Source: an uncultured Lutibacter sp. (GTDB lineage Bacteria; Bacteroidota; Bacteroidia; Flavobacteriales; Flavobacteriaceae). Taken from it: a DNA stretch of 64,000 nt. The notes below the pieces were generated by a model that worked only from the letters and a program-made list of their open reading frames with translations, did no database searches and was not told the origin of the DNA. The translations under genes and the position numbers were made by a program. The stretch covers positions 19,730 to 83,729 of the forward strand of contig NZ_CALAEQ010000268.1 in NCBI RefSeq assembly GCF_937891065.1, in the 5' to 3' direction. Position 1 is the stretch's first letter. Every line of letters starts with the position of its first letter. Below are positions 63,927 through 64,000 of the stretch, one piece after another.

Positions 63927-64000
63927 TAACTACATAAACAACTTATTTATTTTTAGTTGAAATTAAACTTTTATGATTTCACGAGGTCTAAGATAATATG

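Noticed and set aside
1-64000. CRISPR arrays, rRNA genes, prophage or IS elements
   Set aside because: No regularly spaced direct repeats, no rRNA-like sequence and no transposase, integrase or phage structural genes were seen; repeats found are the heptamer tract and the REP-like palindromes.

Overview
The window is an AT-rich chromosome segment from a member of the Bacteroidota, almost certainly family Flavobacteriaceae. Evidence: a PorP/SprF-type membrane protein of type IX secretion; promoters of the Bacteroidota type (-7 element TAnnTTTG, sometimes with TTG about 19-21 bases upstream); a short (287 aa) primary sigma factor; an ArgF' (acyl-ornithine carbamoyltransferase) arginine pathway; a class II IlvC; and almost no Shine-Dalgarno sequences. 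The genus cannot be fixed from sequence alone; a Lutibacter/Polaribacter-like organism is a guess. I see no prophage, IS element, CRISPR array or rRNA operon. There is one tRNA.

Layout. 1-3343: a CusA-type metal efflux pump, cut by the left edge and missed by the ORF track, behind a small HYC_CC_PP protein. 3487-9826: an HTH protein, PorP/SprF, a gamma-carbonic anhydrase, a large secreted BNR-repeat protein and aroA. 10003-18836: housekeeping genes (queA, rlmN, a prenyl synthase, a GH3-family protein, a DUF2797 protein, a queuosine-precursor transporter, fabD), interrupted by a two-gene island made of a fulvocin-C-like Cys-rich lipoprotein and a membrane thioredoxin. 18837-26085: ilvD-ilvB-ilvN-ilvC-ilvA behind a 525-base leader. 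26086-37288: one arginine and proline operon (GNAT, argG, argC, proC, argD, proA, proB, argF', argB, argE, argH). 37380-40438: a thioredoxin / ApbE / DUF4266 / DUF3570 operon on the minus strand. 40581-42651: rluA-type gene, engB and an alpha/beta hydrolase. 42861-58190: the division and cell wall (dcw) cluster mraZ to ftsZ. 58316-63832: gatB/yqeY, tRNA-Arg, a CBS protein, rpe, rpoD, pnp and rpsO.

Most notable observations. (1) The ilv leader carries two complete transcription attenuators in series. Each has its own Ile/Val-rich leader peptide, a rho-independent terminator, and an antiterminator segment that overlaps the leader stop codon. (2) The fulvocin-like lipoprotein has a (GAACACC)n heptamer tract directly behind its start codon. 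The copy number present puts the ATG out of frame with the rest of the protein; one copy more or two fewer restores it, which looks like a phase-variable ON/OFF switch, read here as OFF. (3) A REP-like palindrome with core CTTGTCGAA recurs, once exactly inside the loop of the queA terminator. (4) Three TGGG-type boxes at exact 10-base spacing in front of mraZ fit an MraZ operator.

The arginine and proline genes share glutamate-derived intermediates and are interleaved in a single transcription unit. The dcw cluster runs without a clear internal terminator to a strong hairpin after ftsZ and uses TTG starts at several tight junctions. Coordinates of promoters and hairpins were read by eye; no folding or database search was run.
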